The notes below the pieces were generated by a model, which saw only the letters and a list, made by a program, of their open reading frames with translations, made no database searches and had not been told where the DNA came from. A stretch of 38,490 nt of DNA. Source: Natronorubrum sulfidifaciens JCM 14089 (lineage in GTDB: Archaea; Halobacteriota; Halobacteria; Halobacteriales; Natrialbaceae). The translations under genes were made by a program, and so were the position numbers. Location of the stretch: contig NZ_AOHX01000026.1 of NCBI RefSeq assembly GCF_000337735.1, positions 249,154-287,643 on the forward strand, written 5' to 3'. Of the stretch, positions 25,660 to 32,910 are shown piece by piece. Positions within the stretch are counted from its first letter, which is position 1. Each line of letters begins with the position of its first letter.

Positions 25660-26763
25660 ATGGCGTATTCGCCCCGTTTATGGAACGCTTCCGGCCTCGA
25701 ATTCTCGACGGCAGAACTGACGGGTGCGCTAGGAGATTCAGTTACGGTCCTCCCCTTGCTTGTCGCCCTCGCAGCGACGACGAGCGTCTCGCTGCCCCAT
25801 GTGCTGGTCGGCTTCGGTGTCTTCCAGATCGTCTGGGGCCTGTATTACGGTATGCCGCTTTCCGTCGAGCCGATGAAGGCCCTGATCGGGCTGGCGATCG
25901 TCGGCTCGCTTTCCTATCCCGAACTCGCCGCCGCCGGGCTGCTCGCGGGTGGCGTCTTGCTCGCGCTCGGGAACCTCGGCCTCGTCGGTCGCATTCAGAC
26001 GGTCGTCGGCGAGCCCGTGATTCGCGGCGTCCAGTTCGCCGTTGCCCTGCTGTTGCTCGAGGCAGCCGTCGGGCTCTCGAGTGGCTCGCTCCCGACTGCT
26101 GTCGCCGGCCTCGCGGTCGTCGGGATGCTCGCCGTCGTCGGCTATCGACAGGTGAGCGTCTTGCTCGTCCTCGGTCTCGGAGGCAGTGTGGCCGTCGTGA
26201 CGGCCGGCCTTCCAGCGCCGCAGATGCCCGCACCCGTGCTCTTTCCCGCAGGCACGCCGTCGCTTTCGGGTGCGGCCCTCGAGGGCACCGTCGCCCAGCT
26301 CGGGATGACGGTCGGGAACGCGGCGATCGCGACCGCCCTGCTCTGTGGCGATCTCTACGACCGAAATGTCTCCCCCGATACCCTCTCGACGAGCATGGGT
26401 GTCACCTGTCTCGCGGCGATCCCGATCGGCGGTATCCCGATGTGTCACGGCAGCGGCGGACTCGCGGGGAAGTACGCCTTCGGTGCCCGAACCGGCGGGG
26501 CGAACATCATCCTCGGCGTCGGCTACCTCGCGCTCGCACTGGTCGCCACCGGAGCGCTGCTGGCTGCGTTCCCACTGTCCATACTCGGCGTCTTACTCGT
26601 CGTCGTCGCCCTCGAACTCGCGCGCGCGGCCGTCTCCCCCGTCGACGGCCACCGCGGGATTGCGGTCGTCGTCGGCGTCGGCATCGTCGGAGTGGCAGTC
26701 AACGTCGGCGTCGCTTTCGTCCTCGGGACCGTCGCGTTCTGGTTCGTTTCCCAGCGCGAATGA
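25660..26763 (+). CDS. MOT1-type (SulP-related) molybdate/sulfate transporter
   Basis: This 367-residue protein has about 10 hydrophobic helices. It has the two motifs I associate with MOT1 molybdate transporters: AELTGALGDSVTVLPLLVAL near residue 18, and PMCHGSGGLAGKYAFGARTGG around 262. It lacks the STAS domain of full SulP proteins. The likely substrate is molybdate, with sulfate as alternative, taken up across the cytoplasmic membrane. No molybdopterin gene is adjacent. I keep the ATG at 25660, right before the first family residues; I see no convincing TATA at leaderless distance. The 180-nt gap before it holds nothing else recognisable. Confidence 0.82.
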   Translation: MAYSPRLWNASGLEFSTAELTGALGDSVTVLPLLVALAATTSVSLPHVLVGFGVFQIVWGLYYGMPLSVEPMKALIGLAIVGSLSYPELAAAGLLAGGVLLALGNLGLVGRIQTVVGEPVIRGVQFAVALLLLEAAVGLSSGSLPTAVAGLAVVGMLAVVGYRQVSVLLVLGLGGSVAVVTAGLPAPQMPAPVLFPAGTPSLSGAALEGTVAQLGMTVGNAAIATALLCGDLYDRNVSPDTLSTSMGVTCLAAIPIGGIPMCHGSGGLAGKYAFGARTGGANIILGVGYLALALVATGALLAAFPLSILGVLLVVVALELARAAVSPVDGHRGIAVVVGVGIVGVAVNVGVAFVLGTVAFWFVSQRE

Positions 26764-26851
26764 CAGATCTGTGCCGGGCGACCAGCAGACACGACACCGA
26801 GTCCAGCAGGGAGACGGACCGTTTTTCCCCCCAGCCATCCAACAGCCGGCG

Positions 26852-26968
26852 ATGACAGCATCCTGGGACGCCCTCTTCGACCGCGCCGCGGCGTACGACG
26901 TCGACCTCGAGTCGATCCACGTGACGATCGACGAACTGGCGGCTACAGAGGATGGCGACGATGCCTGA
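26852..26968 (+). CDS. 38-residue acidic small protein paired with a PIN-like gene
   Basis: This is a short ORF starting MTASWDALFDRAAAYD and continuing with an ESIHVTIDELAATEDGDD end. The composition is acidic and the codons are GC-rich like the neighbours. Its stop overlaps the start of the PIN-like gene by 8 nt (ATGCCTGA). The coupling and coding look argue that it is real, despite the size. No DNA-binding motif is visible, and I do not know its function; an antitoxin-like or chaperone-like partner of the PIN-like protein is only a possibility. A weak T-rich box lies about 28 nt upstream. Confidence 0.6.
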   Translation: MTASWDALFDRAAAYDVDLESIHVTIDELAATEDGDDA

Positions 26969-27434
26969 TCAGCCCGACCCTGCACGCGTCGTCGCGGACG
27001 CAGACGTGCTCGCCGCCGACCTCCTCGTTGACGGCGACGCCCGCGAAGCGCTCGATCACGTCCGTCGACACTCGTGGGTCGACCTCGTCGCGAGCGATCC
27101 GCTGCTCGAGCAGACGGAACAACTGGTTGCGACCCTCGCCGATCCCGACCTTGCGGCTGACCACCGGGCGCGGCTCGAGGCCGACCGCGTCGCCGTCGAC
27201 CAGCCCGAAGGCGACCACCCGGCGCTCGCGTCGGCCTATCGCGGCGGCGCGGCCCACCTGCTGTCGTACGACGACGCGCTCGGATCGGCACGGGCCGGGC
27301 TTACGTTACAGCCTCGCGTCTCGGTCAGCGTTCGCCCGCCGGACGCGTTCGCACGGCTGTTTGATCCCGAGAGCCTCTACGCGGCCGTCGAAGGCGGGTC
27401 GTATCTGGGTCCGGATCGGGACCCGCGAGAATAG
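26961..27434 (+). CDS. PIN-like domain protein (DUF7384-like), haloarchaeal
   Basis: This 157-residue protein begins ARVVADADVLAADLLVDG, which looks like the first strand of a PIN nuclease with its catalytic Asp. Later come HSWVDLVASDPLLEQTEQL and HLLSYDDALGSARAG, the last resembling the conserved second acidic cluster, with a C-terminal FARLFDPESLYAAVEGG. I recall a haloarchaeal family (DUF7384) of this kind, but no tested function. The start at 26961 is preferred over 26952 because GAGG lies 9 nt before it. It is coupled to the 38-residue ORF, and the two could form a small VapBC-like or RNA-processing unit (inference). Confidence 0.75.
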   Translation: MPDQPDPARVVADADVLAADLLVDGDAREALDHVRRHSWVDLVASDPLLEQTEQLVATLADPDLAADHRARLEADRVAVDQPEGDHPALASAYRGGAAHLLSYDDALGSARAGLTLQPRVSVSVRPPDAFARLFDPESLYAAVEGGSYLGPDRDPRE

Positions 27435-27448
27435 GGCTCGAACTCGAG

Positions 27449-28000
27449 TTACGCCTCGCGGTCGGCGTACCACTCCACGAACGCAGCGAGCGCGCGACCA
27501 CGGTGGGAGATCGCGTTCTTTTCTTCGGTACTCATCTCGGCCATCGTCTGGCCGTTGTACTCGAAGATTGGATCGTAGCCGAAGCCACCCTCGCCGCGCG
27601 GGGCGACGAGCGTGCCGGCAACCGACCCCTCGAACGTCTCGGTGCCGGTTTCGTCCGCGTAGGCGAGGACGGTCGTGAAATGTGCGCGGCGGTTTTCTTC
27701 CTCGCGTGCGAGTCGCCAGAGCCGCTCGACGCCGACGGTGTCCTCGACGTACGCCGAGTACGGCCCCGGAAACCCGCCCAAGGCGTCGACGAACAGGCCC
27801 GCGTCGTCGACGAGCACCGGCTGTTCGCCGCCGGCCTCGTCGAAAGCCTCTCGAGCGCCGTGGGCGGCGATCTCGGCCAGCGAGTCGCTCTGGATCTCGG
27901 TGTAGTCGTAGGAAATCTGCTCGATGGGTTCGATATCGGCGAGGTACTCGCGTGCCTCCCGAACTTTCCCCTCGTTACCGGTGACGAATCGAATGGCCAT
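27449..28000 (-). CDS. XTP/dITP diphosphatase (RdgB/HAM1 family)
   Basis: This 183-residue protein has the substrate loop TGNEGKVREA at residues 7-16, the acidic VDDAGLFVDALGGFPGPYS segment, GGFGYDPIF, and SHRGRALAAF near the end. All are signatures of the ITPase family. It removes non-canonical purine triphosphates (XTP, dITP) by hydrolysis to monophosphates, cleaning the nucleotide pool. The length is typical. The ATG at 28000 has a TATA-like box 27 nt upstream, so the transcript should be leaderless. It is convergent with the PIN-like gene with only 14 nt between stops. Confidence 0.95.
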   Translation of the reverse strand: MAIRFVTGNEGKVREAREYLADIEPIEQISYDYTEIQSDSLAEIAAHGAREAFDEAGGEQPVLVDDAGLFVDALGGFPGPYSAYVEDTVGVERLWRLAREEENRRAHFTTVLAYADETGTETFEGSVAGTLVAPRGEGGFGYDPIFEYNGQTMAEMSTEEKNAISHRGRALAAFVEWYADREA

Positions 28001-28023
28001 GTACGAGGCGGGGGTCCCGGACG

Positions 28024-28032
28024 GAAAATAGG
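28024..28032 (-). promoter_or_regulatory. TATA-like box of the XTP/dITP diphosphatase gene
   Basis: On the minus strand CTATTTTCC is centred about 27 nt before the ATG at 28000, the leaderless spacing. Confidence 0.45.
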
Positions 28033-28117
28033 CGTCGGTTGCTGACGCTCGCTTCGCTCGAGGGATGGAACACTGCGGCTCACAGTTTCAGACGAGTCTC
28101 GGGAACGCACTCGAATT

Positions 28118-28136
28118 CGGGTCACACTGTGACCCG
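28118..28136. promoter_or_regulatory. 19-bp perfect palindrome (CGGGTCACA-C-TGTGACCCG)
   Basis: Two 9-bp arms surround one base. It lies 10 nt past the stop of the DUF5808-like gene and about 85 nt before the TATA of the diphosphatase gene. On the minus strand it is preceded by a short T-run, so it may be the terminator of the upstream gene; the perfect symmetry would also fit a dimeric regulator site. Confidence 0.45.
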
Positions 28137-28145
28137 TAAAAGACG

Positions 28146-28427
28146 TTAGTTGTCGTCGTCGACGATGACTTCGACGGGTTCGTCTTCGGCGTCTTGGGAC
28201 TCCTCGGACGAGCCCTGTTCTTGCTGCCACAGGAGTGCACCCGCGACGAGCACGACGACCCACGAGCGCCAGTTAGCGAGGTTCAGGGTGTAGCCGACGC
28301 CGAACGGTTTCTCGACGAGCATCCCCTCGCCGGGCTGCCAGTACGAAGAGAGCATGCTGCTGAAGTTCGGTCGTTCGAAGTTGTACGGTACCCCGAGAAT
28401 CTCTCCGGAAGTCGGCTTGTCTGCCAT
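28146..28427 (-). CDS. DUF5808-like small membrane-associated protein
   Basis: This 93-residue protein starts MADKPTSGEILGVPYNFERP and contains YWQPGEGMLVEKPFGVGYTLNLANWRSW, a pattern I recognise from the haloarchaeal and bacterial DUF5808 family. A single hydrophobic helix follows (about WVVVLVAGALLW), then an acidic tail ending VDDDN. The function is unknown. The upstream Met at 28487 would overlap the kae1/bud32 stop; I use the ATG at 28427 because a TATA-like box is 27 nt before it. Although it follows the kae1 operon on the same strand, it seems to have its own promoter. Confidence 0.75.
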   Translation of the reverse strand: MADKPTSGEILGVPYNFERPNFSSMLSSYWQPGEGMLVEKPFGVGYTLNLANWRSWVVVLVAGALLWQQEQGSSEESQDAEDEPVEVIVDDDN

Positions 28428-28449
28428 GGGCGACCGTACGGTCTCCCGT

Positions 28450-28458
28450 GATATGAGT
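28450..28458 (-). promoter_or_regulatory. TATA-like box of the DUF5808-like gene
   Basis: The minus-strand ACTCATATC is centred about 27 nt before the ATG at 28427. It supports the shorter protein start. Confidence 0.4.
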
Positions 28459-28483
28459 ATTGGGTGCTCGACTCGAGGCGTGA

Positions 28484-30157
28484 TCACGCGGTCACGTACC
28501 GGCCGCGACCCTCCACGTCCGCGAGACGCTCGAGGACGCGCTCGTCGCCGACCTCGCGGTATCCGTCCCGGACGGCCGCACGAAGCGGGTCGGGATTGGG
28601 GGCGGTGCCGACGAGACTCTGGTCGAAGACGTGCAGATCCATCGCGTAATCCTCGACGTGATCGGTGTGATAGCCGAGGCCGAAATCGATGAGATACGTG
28701 CGCGCTCGTGGCGCATCGCCACTGGAACCGTCGGATGCGCGCCGGCCGACCCTGACGTTTCGCGTCGTCGGGTCGCCGTGGACGAATCCGGCCTCGTGGA
28801 GGCGTGCGAGATGACGGCCGACATCACGCACCCGCTCGACGGAGAGCCCCTCACGGAGATCGGTCGCACCGACGTACTCGAGTTCGAGTGTCGCCTCGAG
28901 CGGGTCGACATCGGAGAGGACGGGCGTCGGCACGCCCTCACGACGGGCGAGACTCGTCAGCCGAGCCTCGAGCGTCGTTCGCTCGCGCCGAAGGCGATCG
29001 TCGAGGTCGGGGTGGCGATACCCCTTCGATTCGCGGCGTTTTCTCACGCGGCCGGCGTCGGGCTCGAGGTCCACGAGGGCTTCGGCGCCCTGTTCCGTCC
29101 CCGTCTCGCGGCCGGCGTCGGGCTCGAGGTCCTCGCTTCGCTTGGACTCCCCACGCCACGTTACGGCAACCTGATCGGGCCGGTAGTTCGGGTTCACACG
29201 CGACTCGGGGAGTGCGATCGTATCGCCGGCGTCGTACATCTTCGCGCCGAGAACGGCGATCATGCCCGCGTTGTCGCCCAGGAATCGGGGCTCGGGGGCG
29301 TGGAAGTCGGCCCCGCGTTGGTCGCACATCGTCTCGAGCATCTCGCGCAGGCGGGCGTTCTGTCCGACGCCGCCGCCGAGGACGAGTTCGTCGCTGCCGG
29401 TCAGCGAGAGCGCGCGTTCGGCGACTTCCGTGAGCATCCCGAAGATGTTCTCCTGAAGTGAAAAGCAGATGTCCTCGATGGGGACGCCGTCGTCGTGGGC
29501 CTGCTTTGCGGCGCTCATGATGCCCGAAAACGAGAAGTCCATTCCCTTGACGACGTAGGGGAGGTCGACGTACGCGCCGTCTTTCGCGGCCGCTTCGACC
29601 TTCGGGCCGCCGGGGTGTGACCAGCCGACGTGGCGGGTGAACTTGTCGATCGCGTTGCCGACGCCGGTGTCCATCGTCTCCCCGAGGACGCGATAACGGC
29701 CATTGCGATACGCGAGAAGGTGGGCGTTGGCCCCACTCGCGTTCAGACAGACCGGCGAGTCGAAGTCGGCGGTGTGGCGACCGATCTCGAGGTGGGCGAC
29801 CATGTGATTGACGCCGACCAGCGGGACCTCGAGGGCCTGACTCAGTGCCCTCGCGGCCGTCCCGACGATTCGCAGACAGGGGCCAAGGCCAGGACCTTGC
29901 GAGAAGGCGACGGCATCAACTGGTGGCTCCGTTTCCGGGCCGTCGTGGGTTTGGCGGGCGTGCTCGAGAGCCGTTTCAACGACGCGCGGGATCGCCTCGT
30001 GCATGTGTTCGGCGGCCTCTCGAGGATGGATGCCGCCGCTTTCGGGTTCGTAGGCGTCGCTTTCGATGACGACGTCGTCGGTCGCACAGTCGTACACCGC
30101 TGCGCTGGCTGCCCAGGCGGTGCCCTCGATGCCGAGAATTCGGGTGTCAGAACTCAC
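28484..30157 (-). CDS. Kae1-Bud32 fusion: tRNA t6A synthase plus atypical protein kinase
   Basis: This 557-residue protein has two domains. Residues 1 to about 330 are Kae1, with the metal ligands H118 and H122 (NHMVAHLEIGRH), the nucleotide site GGGVGQNARL (261-270) and D295. Residues about 355-557 are the Bud32 kinase, with the basic RKRRESKGYRHPDLD entry, catalytic HGDPTTRN (460-467) and DFGLGY (491-496). Together they are the core of the KEOPS complex, which makes N6-threonylcarbamoyl-A37 in ANN-decoding tRNAs. The catalytic loop has Pro where Bud32 usually has Leu (HGDLT). The linker contains the octet DLEPDAGR twice (343-350, 363-370). It follows rps24e and rps27ae in a conserved archaeal operon. 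Confidence 0.96.
   Translation of the reverse strand: MSSDTRILGIEGTAWAASAAVYDCATDDVVIESDAYEPESGGIHPREAAEHMHEAIPRVVETALEHARQTHDGPETEPPVDAVAFSQGPGLGPCLRIVGTAARALSQALEVPLVGVNHMVAHLEIGRHTADFDSPVCLNASGANAHLLAYRNGRYRVLGETMDTGVGNAIDKFTRHVGWSHPGGPKVEAAAKDGAYVDLPYVVKGMDFSFSGIMSAAKQAHDDGVPIEDICFSLQENIFGMLTEVAERALSLTGSDELVLGGGVGQNARLREMLETMCDQRGADFHAPEPRFLGDNAGMIAVLGAKMYDAGDTIALPESRVNPNYRPDQVAVTWRGESKRSEDLEPDAGRETGTEQGAEALVDLEPDAGRVRKRRESKGYRHPDLDDRLRRERTTLEARLTSLARREGVPTPVLSDVDPLEATLELEYVGATDLREGLSVERVRDVGRHLARLHEAGFVHGDPTTRNVRVGRRASDGSSGDAPRARTYLIDFGLGYHTDHVEDYAMDLHVFDQSLVGTAPNPDPLRAAVRDGYREVGDERVLERLADVEGRGRYVTA
29047..29132 (-). repeat. 26-bp direct repeat in the Kae1-Bud32 linker
   Basis: An identical 26-bp sequence occurs at 29047-29072 and 29107-29132, exactly 60 bp apart. 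It encodes the octet DLEPDAGR twice and keeps the frame. It looks like a recent 60-bp tandem duplication in the linker with drift between the copies. Confidence 0.85.
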
Positions 30158-30209
30158 GTGTGGTGTCTACAGGAATACGCGATACGTGGTGAAACCGCTC
30201 AGTGCCGGT

Positions 30210-30344
30210 TTATGCCCACTCGGTGTAGCCGCACTTGCCGCAGTGGGTGCGGTCGCCGTGGTCGGCGAGGAAGACGTCGCCACAGCGTGGACATTTTTCT
30301 CGGTCGGTCGTTCCGTCGTCGTTGTAGAGTTCGTAGCGCGCCAT
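30210..30344 (-). CDS. 30S ribosomal protein S27ae
   Basis: This 44-residue zinc-ribbon protein has C18, C21, C35 and C38 (CPRCG and CGKCG), a YELYNDD start and the GYTEW end typical of archaeal S27ae. It lies one base after the S24e stop and 52 nt before kae1/bud32. The reading frame upstream is longer, but the ATG at 30344 gives the family length. Confidence 0.95.
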   Translation of the reverse strand: MARYELYNDDGTTDREKCPRCGDVFLADHGDRTHCGKCGYTEWA

Positions 30345-30345
30345 C

Positions 30346-30657
30346 TTATGCCTCCTCCGCTTCAGCGTCTGCCTCTTCGGCACCGATCTTGTTTCGCTCG
30401 AGCATGTGGTCCTGTTCGACCTCGCGGGCGTCGTCGGCCGTGTCGTAGACTTTGGCCTCGCCGACGGTCTTTCGCATTCCGAATTTGGTGTCGAGTTTGC
30501 GGATGACAACCTCGTCGGCGTCCTTGTTCAGTTTGGCCGCGAGACTGTCGCGGACCTGCAGACGGGAGGGGGTAGCGTCCTCGTGGGTCAGTTCGAAGGT
30601 AACGTCCGCTCGATGCAACATGGGGTTCTCCGTTTCGGAGATGATGTCGACGTCCAT
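30346..30657 (-). CDS. 30S ribosomal protein S24e
   Basis: This 103-residue protein begins [19 protein letters not shown] and contains [21 protein letters not shown] and [16 protein letters not shown], the S24e core. It ends with an acidic Glu/Ala tail typical of haloarchaea. It is the first gene of the S24e-S27ae-Kae1/Bud32 operon; the next start is only one base after its stop. A TATA-like CTTTTAGGC lies about 40 nt upstream, predicting a leader of about 13 nt. Confidence 0.96.
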   Translation of the reverse strand: MDVDIISETENPMLHRADVTFELTHEDATPSRLQVRDSLAAKLNKDADEVVIRKLDTKFGMRKTVGEAKVYDTADDAREVEQDHMLERNKIGAEEADAEAEEA

Positions 30658-30691
30658 GATATCACTCAGTTACTCTACTATGCCGTGTAGC

Positions 30692-30700
30692 GCCTAAAAG
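30692..30700 (-). promoter_or_regulatory. TATA-like box of the rps24e operon
   Basis: The minus-strand CTTTTAGGC is centred about 40 nt before the ATG at 30657. Confidence 0.45.
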
Positions 30701-30829
30701 GATTTCGAAGCATGCACCCAATTGCACGGGCACTCGAGTCGGTCTCTCCCGTCGGCCGGCGAGAACGCTGCTCTGTTGAGTACGCCAAAGCTGACGGCCG
30801 CCGTTGAATTCGGCCCAAACAAATGAGAG

Positions 30830-30838
30830 TGTTTACAT
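30830..30838 (+). promoter_or_regulatory. TATA-like box of the PQQ-type propeller gene
   Basis: TGTTTACAT is centred about 30 nt before the ATG at 30864 and supports that start over the one at 30804. Confidence 0.4.
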
Positions 30839-30863
30839 GTTTTGTGGACGAACCCCTTCGGTG

Positions 30864-32096
30864 ATGCCCTCCAGACGACACGTACTCGCCGGTGGCGGAT
30901 TCGCCCTCACGGGTCTCGTTGGCGGTGTCCGGTTCCTAGACGGACAGATATCGGTCTCAGGCGTATCCGAAATCGAGTGGCCAATGGCGCGGTACGATCC
31001 CGCGGGAACCGGGTACAACCCCGATTCGAGGGGGCCGAAAGACGGCGTCGAGGTCGCGTGGCAGCGAGATACGGACTCGAGCATGCACGGGCTGACGGCA
31101 CCGATTCTCGTCGGGGAGACGTTGTACGCGACTGGCCAGCAGTCGCTCGTCGCGTTCGATCGTGACACCGGCGAGATTCGGTTCACGCGAGACGGCCAGT
31201 ACTGGTCGACTCCGGCTCGAGCCACGGCGAGCGCCTACCGAAGCGACACGCTCGCCGTCAGTGGCCGGGAGGGACTGCTCGGACTAAGCGCGGACGGCGG
31301 CTACGAGGTTTTCGGACGGTCGGTTGGCGCCGAGCGCTGGTCCAGTCACGGCCAGGAAACCCAGCGCTGGTCCAGTTCGTCTCCGCAGGAACCGTCACCC
31401 GTCGCTGCGGATGGTGCGGTGTACGCGATCGTTCCCGATACTGATCGCGTCGTCGCCGTGGACGGAAGCAGTGGCCGCGTCCGGTGGGAGCGTACGGTCG
31501 GCGACGAACAATCGAGCGGTTCGAACCGACCGGCGGTCCGCGACGGGACCGTCTTTGTCTCGAGTCGTCCCGGCGACGTCGTCGCGTTCGACGCCGAGAC
31601 GGGCGACACTCGCTGGAGCGTCAGACCCGAACCACACCCGGAGAGCACCCTGAGATACCGCAATTTCGGACCGGCAACAGCGACCGATTCGGGACTCGTC
31701 GTCCCCGACCGAGAAGGGGTCACGCTGCTCGATCCGGCCGACGGGAGCGTGCTGTGGGAGTACACTCACGACGGGAACGGCACCGACGGCAGCGCCGCCG
31801 TCGCCGACGGGACAGTGTTCGTCACCGACGGCGTGGAGTCGCTGCACGCGATCGACCTCGAGAGCGGCGAGCGAGAGTGGATCGCCGACTACAGTCCCGA
31901 CACGGACCCGGTCGTCGCCGACGGCGTCGTCTACCTCGGCTACCAGATCTCCGAACTGGTCGCGATCGACGCCGAGACGGGCGACCGACGGTGGACCTAC
32001 GAGGGGGCGACGTACTTCACGCAGCCGATCGTCGGCGACGGCGTGTTGTACGTCCTTACCGACGAAGGACTGTTGGCCCTCGAGGAGGCGAACTGA
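30864..32096 (+). CDS. Tat-exported PQQ-like beta-propeller protein
   Basis: This 410-residue protein starts with a Tat signal, PSRRHVLAGGGFALTGLVGG, with the twin arginines near residue 3. Repeated blades follow, of the kind DGTVFVTD-G-LHAIDLESGEREW and VYLGYQ..ELVAIDAETGDRRWTYEG, at least six of them. This is the PQQ/BamB-type eight-bladed propeller (as in outer-surface assembly or dehydrogenase proteins). No lipobox Cys is visible, so it is secreted or signal-anchored. It probably binds a protein or surface component, and no PQQ ligand set is claimed. It sits two bases before a membrane-protein gene, suggesting a two-gene operon. Another upstream start (30804) would add a non-signal N-terminus. 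Confidence 0.85.
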   Translation: MPSRRHVLAGGGFALTGLVGGVRFLDGQISVSGVSEIEWPMARYDPAGTGYNPDSRGPKDGVEVAWQRDTDSSMHGLTAPILVGETLYATGQQSLVAFDRDTGEIRFTRDGQYWSTPARATASAYRSDTLAVSGREGLLGLSADGGYEVFGRSVGAERWSSHGQETQRWSSSSPQEPSPVAADGAVYAIVPDTDRVVAVDGSSGRVRWERTVGDEQSSGSNRPAVRDGTVFVSSRPGDVVAFDAETGDTRWSVRPEPHPESTLRYRNFGPATATDSGLVVPDREGVTLLDPADGSVLWEYTHDGNGTDGSAAVADGTVFVTDGVESLHAIDLESGEREWIADYSPDTDPVVADGVVYLGYQISELVAIDAETGDRRWTYEGATYFTQPIVGDGVLYVLTDEGLLALEEAN

Positions 32097-32098
32097 CC

Positions 32099-32872
32099 GT
32101 GTCACACAACCGAACTGACGGGGGCGGCCGGCGGGAGTTGACCGTCGGCGTCGTCCTCTCGACGGCTGTCGGTCGGCTCCGGGAGGCTCCGGCGATGCTC
32201 GTTCCATTCGTCGCCGCAGGAATCGTTCTCGCCGTTGCCGACGCCCTCCGACGGCACGATCCCATCCCGTCCCTCGAGCGGGAGATTCCCTGGGAGAACG
32301 GCCTCTCGATCGACCTCGAGTACGCCGGCTATCCGACCGGCGTGGCACAGACGGCGACGCCACTCGAGTCGCTGGTCGGTCTCCACCCGGAGTATCTCGC
32401 CTGGGGGTTCACACTGTATCTGCTTCCCCTGGTAGCGGTCGTCCTCGCGGGAGTCATCACGATGGCTCGCGCGATGAATCGGGATGTACGGCTCGCGACC
32501 GTGGGCACCGTCTTCGGGTTCGTTATCGTGTTCGACCTCGTCCAGCGGGGGCTCGGATCGATCGACGCGCTCCAAGGGATGGGGCTGTGGGGACTGCCGC
32601 TGCTGGTGTTGTATCTCGCTGTCATCGTCCGGCTCTTTGCCGTTCCGGGCTTGCTCGTCGCGGGCCGCAGTCCGAAGCGAGCGCTGCTGGAGAGCGTCCG
32701 CCGAACGCGTGGCCACGGCTGGACGGTCTTCGGCGTGATCCTCGTCGTCGGCCTCGCCGGGTGGGCGCTCGCGAGTCTTCCCGGTGGGACGGTCGCGACG
32801 ACCGCCCTCCTGGCACCAGTCCACGCCGTCGCGATCGTCGTCCTGCTCGAGCACTCGAGCGTCGCCAACTGA
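32099..32872 (+). CDS. Multi-helix membrane protein, partner of the propeller
   Basis: This 257-residue protein has about six hydrophobic helices (for example LVPFVAAGIVLAVADAL, TLYLLPLVAVVLAGVI, GLPLLVLYLAVIVRLFAV). A charged loop with RDVRLATVG lies between. I do not recognise a named family with confidence. I start at the GTG 32099 (SHNRTDGGG), which follows the propeller stop by two bases; GGAGG at 32084-32088 is a suitable ribosome site. The close coupling suggests the two proteins work together at the membrane. The longer frame upstream is the propeller gene in another frame. Confidence 0.75.
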   Translation: MSHNRTDGGGRRELTVGVVLSTAVGRLREAPAMLVPFVAAGIVLAVADALRRHDPIPSLEREIPWENGLSIDLEYAGYPTGVAQTATPLESLVGLHPEYLAWGFTLYLLPLVAVVLAGVITMARAMNRDVRLATVGTVFGFVIVFDLVQRGLGSIDALQGMGLWGLPLLVLYLAVIVRLFAVPGLLVAGRSPKRALLESVRRTRGHGWTVFGVILVVGLAGWALASLPGGTVATTALLAPVHAVAIVVLLEHSSVAN

Positions 32873-32910
32873 CGTAATCGCGGGTTACTCGAGTGATTCG
32901 TTCGCTCGTG

